Below, piece by piece: positions 61,981-64,000 of a stretch of 64,000 nucleotides of DNA (the first letter of the stretch is position 1; every line of letters starts with the position of its first letter). The notes under the pieces were generated by a model. That model was not told the DNA's origin and ran no database searches. It worked only from the letters and a program-made list of their open reading frames with translations. The stretch comes from Enterobacter sichuanensis. GTDB taxonomy: Bacteria > Pseudomonadota > Gammaproteobacteria > Enterobacterales > Enterobacteriaceae. The DNA is taken from NCBI RefSeq assembly GCF_002939185.1, contig NZ_POVL01000017.1, positions 1 to 64,000 of the forward strand. The letters run 5' to 3'. A program made the translations under genes and the position numbers.

Positions 61981-62042
61981 CCAACTGCCATTCTAGTTGG
62001 TGTAGTCAGCAGACGCTGCCGTTTAACAACATGCGGCAGCGT
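61981..62042 (+). promoter_or_regulatory. Two inverted repeats upstream of ydfI
   Basis: CCAACT (61981-61986) and AGTTGG (61995-62000) form a possible operator. Nearer the gene ACGCTGCCG (62013-62021) and CGGCAGCGT (62034-62042) can form a 9-base stem with a 12-base loop in the 5' leader, ending 31 bases before the ATG. Confidence 0.5.
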
Positions 62043-62073
62043 TCCACAGCGTTCTAATTAACGAGTCTTAATC

Positions 62074-63537
62074 ATGGAAAACAAGTTATTGCAGGCCCAC
62101 GCGACGCTGCCTCAGTACGATCGCGACAGCCTCAAAGCACGCATCGTTCATTTAGGGTTTGGCGCCTTTCACCGGGCGCATCAGGCGGTGTATGCCGACA
62201 TACTCGCGGCAGAACAGGGCAGCGACTGGGGCTACTGCGAGGTTAACCTGATTGGCGGCGAGCAGCAGATCGCCGATCTGAACGCGCAGGATAACCTCTA
62301 TACGGTGGCGGAAATGTCCGCCGATGCATGGACCTCCCGCGTGGTTGGCGTAGTCAAAAAGGCGCTGCATGCGCAGGTTGACGGGCTGGAGAGCGTGCTG
62401 GTAGCAATGTGCGAACCGCAGGTGGCGATTGTCTCACTGACCATCACCGAGAAAGGGTACTGCCATTCCCCGGCGACCGGACAACTGATGCTCGATCACC
62501 CGTTTATCGTCGCCGACCTGCAAAACCCGCACCAGCCAAAATCCGCGCCGGGTGTGGTGGTGGAAGCGCTGGCGCGCCGCAAAGCGGCGGGTCTGCCAGC
62601 ATTTAGCGTGATGTCGTGCGACAACATGCCGGAGAACGGCCATGTGATGCGCAGCGTCACCTGCGCTTACGCCCGGGCGGTTGATGCTGAGCTGGCGGAC
62701 TGGATCGAAACCCACGTCACCTTCCCGTCAACGATGGTGGACCGCATCGTGCCCGCAGTCACGCCCGATACGCTGGATAAAATCGAGCAGCTGACCGGCG
62801 TTCGCGATCCTGCAGCGGTGGCCTGCGAACCGTTCCGCCAGTGGGTAATAGAAGATAACTTTGTCGCCGGTCGTCCTGAGTGGGAAAAAGCCGGTGCCGA
62901 GCTGGTTGCTGACGTCATTCCGTTTGAAGAGATGAAGCTGCGCATGCTCAACGGCAGCCACTCGTTCCTGGCGTATCTGGGGTATCTGGCCGGGTATCAA
63001 CATATCAACGAGTGTATGGAAGACGAGAACTACCGCGCTGCCGCGCACGCGCTGATGATCGGCGAACAGGCGCCAACCCTGAAGGTGAAAGGCGTCGATT
63101 TAGGTCGCTATGCCGATCTGCTGATAGCCCGCTACAGCAACCCGGCCCTGCGTCACCGTACGTGGCAAATCGCGATGGACGGTAGCCAGAAGCTCCCGCA
63201 GCGGATGCTTGATTCTGTGCGCTGGCATCTGGCGCACCGGAAGCCTTTCCGGCTGCTGGCGCTGGGTGTTGCCGGCTGGATGCGCTATGTCGGCGGCGTG
63301 GATGAGCAGGGCAAGGCCATTGAGGTGAGCGATCCGCAGCTGGCGGTCATTCAGGCGGCGGTGAAGGGCAGTGCAGAAGGGGAAAGCCGGGTGCATGCGC
63401 TGCTCGGTATTGAGGCTATCTTCGGTAAAGCGTTACCGCAGGACGCTGACTTTGTGGATGCGGTGATGAAGGCATATCAGACGTTACTGCAGAAGGGCGC
63501 CAAAGCGACCGTGGCGCAGTTCGTGTCGCAACGGTAG
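62074..63537 (+). CDS. ydfI: Mannitol-dehydrogenase-family oxidoreductase YdfI
   Basis: A 487-residue polyol/sugar-acid dehydrogenase of the UxuB/mannitol 2-dehydrogenase family, close to E. coli YdfI. The NAD-binding start [45 protein letters not shown], and [17 protein letters not shown] are conserved; the catalytic Lys lies in [22 protein letters not shown]. Probably reduces a ketoaldonate such as fructuronate or oxidises the related aldonate, next step to RspA. The long 219-base leader suggests its own promoter. Confidence 0.94.
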   Translation: MENKLLQAHATLPQYDRDSLKARIVHLGFGAFHRAHQAVYADILAAEQGSDWGYCEVNLIGGEQQIADLNAQDNLYTVAEMSADAWTSRVVGVVKKALHAQVDGLESVLVAMCEPQVAIVSLTITEKGYCHSPATGQLMLDHPFIVADLQNPHQPKSAPGVVVEALARRKAAGLPAFSVMSCDNMPENGHVMRSVTCAYARAVDAELADWIETHVTFPSTMVDRIVPAVTPDTLDKIEQLTGVRDPAAVACEPFRQWVIEDNFVAGRPEWEKAGAELVADVIPFEEMKLRMLNGSHSFLAYLGYLAGYQHINECMEDENYRAAAHALMIGEQAPTLKVKGVDLGRYADLLIARYSNPALRHRTWQIAMDGSQKLPQRMLDSVRWHLAHRKPFRLLALGVAGWMRYVGGVDEQGKAIEVSDPQLAVIQAAVKGSAEGESRVHALLGIEAIFGKALPQDADFVDAVMKAYQTLLQKGAKATVAQFVSQR

Positions 63538-63544
63538 TTCAGCA

Positions 63545-63568
63545 CATGCCGCCGTTCGCGGCGGCATG
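63545..63568. terminator. Hairpin between ydfI and ydfZ
   Basis: CATGCCGCC and GGCGGCATG around GTTCGC lie 8 bases after the ydfI stop and 13 beyond the ydfZ stop on the other strand. The U-run is poor, but its placement between convergent genes suggests termination. Confidence 0.65.
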
Positions 63569-63580
63569 CAGGGACACAGG

Positions 63581-63784
63581 TTAGTGCATCCCCAGACGAA
63601 TCAGCTCAATCGGTTCGAACTTACCTTCACATCCTTCCACTTCCACGGTTTTGCTACGACGCACCTGCTCGGCATTGAGGCCGTCACTGTGGATCGCTTT
63701 AATCACGCCGAACTGGTTTGTGCCGCTAATCATGACGCGGCTGCCAGTAGTGATTGCATTGCGGTTACGGTCGTATGTCATCAT
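63581..63784 (-). CDS. ydfZ: Putative selenium-binding protein YdfZ
   Basis: A 67-residue protein close to E. coli Ydf[21 protein letters not shown], then [22 protein letters not shown]. The single Cys near residue 51 (EGCEGK) is the residue proposed to carry selenium. The E. coli gene is expressed anaerobically under FNR. Here TTGATCAA at 63884-63891 is only half-like an FNR site. ATTTTCTCC-type ribosome complement (GGAG) lies ahead of the ATG. Confidence 0.92.
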   Translation of the reverse strand: MMTYDRNRNAITTGSRVMISGTNQFGVIKAIHSDGLNAEQVRRSKTVEVEGCEGKFEPIELIRLGMH

Positions 63785-63989
63785 GGTATTTTCTCCTCTC
63801 TAACCTGGTCGTTACGGCGTTATTTCAGGCACGCCGTTCACGGGGCATATAAATACGCCTGTCCGCAGGTCAGTTTTTTGTTTTTGATCAAACTCACACT
63901 TTTTTCTTTATTTCGCAGGAGCAGCGATCGCAGAGAGGGGAATATAGCGCGAACGTCATTGGATGGAATAAAATCGGGCAGGAGAACGC

Positions 63990-64000
63990 ATGACTCGCCG
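63990..64000 (+). CDS. First codons of a gene, probably rspR (ydfH), cut by window edge
   Basis: ATG-ACT-CGC-CG begins 11 bases before the edge, with AGGAG five bases upstream. In E. coli rspR (GntR family, repressor of rspAB) lies next to ydfZ and starts MT. Only four residues are visible, so this rests on gene order and the ribosome site. Confidence 0.45.

Noticed and set aside
63884..63891. TTGATCAA upstream of ydfZ as an FNR site
   Set aside because: FNR needs TTGAT and ATCAA four bases apart; here they overlap, so only a half-site is present.

Overview
The window looks like chromosome from an Enterobacterales species in or near Enterobacter. Most genes are recognisable counterparts of the E. 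coli K-12 segment ydfZ-ydfI-ydfJ-rspB-rspA-ynfA-ynfB-speG-ynfC-ynfD-ynfE/F-dmsD-clcB-bioD2-mlc-ynfL-ynfM-asr-ydgD-mdtI-mdtJ-tqsA, here running from right to left. The chromosomal rarA-oqxAB-oqxR efflux locus is typical of Klebsiella and Enterobacter, and the OsmU-type transporter beside clcB is the arrangement known from Salmonella. Identifications rest on reading motifs and on remembered family sequences; no database search was run.

Layout. 1-3.8 kb: a cut-off response regulator, a MipA/OmpV outer-membrane protein, yajD, and a flavin monooxygenase-like gene with an MDR reductase. 3.8-9.7 kb: tqsA, a leader with a candidate upstream ORF, mdtJI, a membrane GGDEF-EAL enzyme, ydgD, the tiny ydgU, and asr with an RstA-type box. 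9.9-21.2 kb: a DsbC-like thiol protein, an M32 carboxypeptidase, and the whole putrescine catabolic cluster puuEBCRD / puuAP. 21.2-27 kb: ynfM, ynfL, mlc with a likely operator, bioD2, clcB. 27-30.5 kb: osmVWXY osmoprotectant ABC transporter. 30.7-37.2 kb: accessory redox, efflux and regulatory genes, including a textbook MerR-type promoter. 37.2-40.1 kb: a small accessory island holding a P4-phage-like RNA leader, an unknown 151-residue protein, an AT-rich zinc-knuckle/DUF6516-like protein and a DUF6500-like protein. 40.1-46.1 kb: yebG with a LexA box, then rarA, oqxA, oqxB, oqxR. 46.2-49.3 kb: a second two-component system with its own MipA/OmpV protein. 49.3-52.2 kb: a truncated nucleotidyltransferase, a cysteine-rich unknown and a SulP transporter. 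52.2-58 kb: dmsD, a Tat-exported molybdoenzyme lacking its B and C partners, ynfD, ynfC, speG, ynfB, ynfA. 58-64 kb: rspA, rspB, an intact ydfJ, ydfI, ydfZ, and probably the first codons of rspR.

Shared themes. Polyamine handling recurs three times: spermidine export (mdtJI), putrescine uptake and breakdown (puu) and spermidine acetylation (speG). Envelope stress and efflux recur too (asr, osmU, OqxAB, two MipA-linked two-component systems, several MFS carriers). The least explained parts are the 37.2-40.1 kb island, the repeated MipA/two-component module, and the truncated or orphan genes at 49.3-50.1 kb. No rRNA, tRNA, CRISPR array, integrase or complete insertion sequence was seen.
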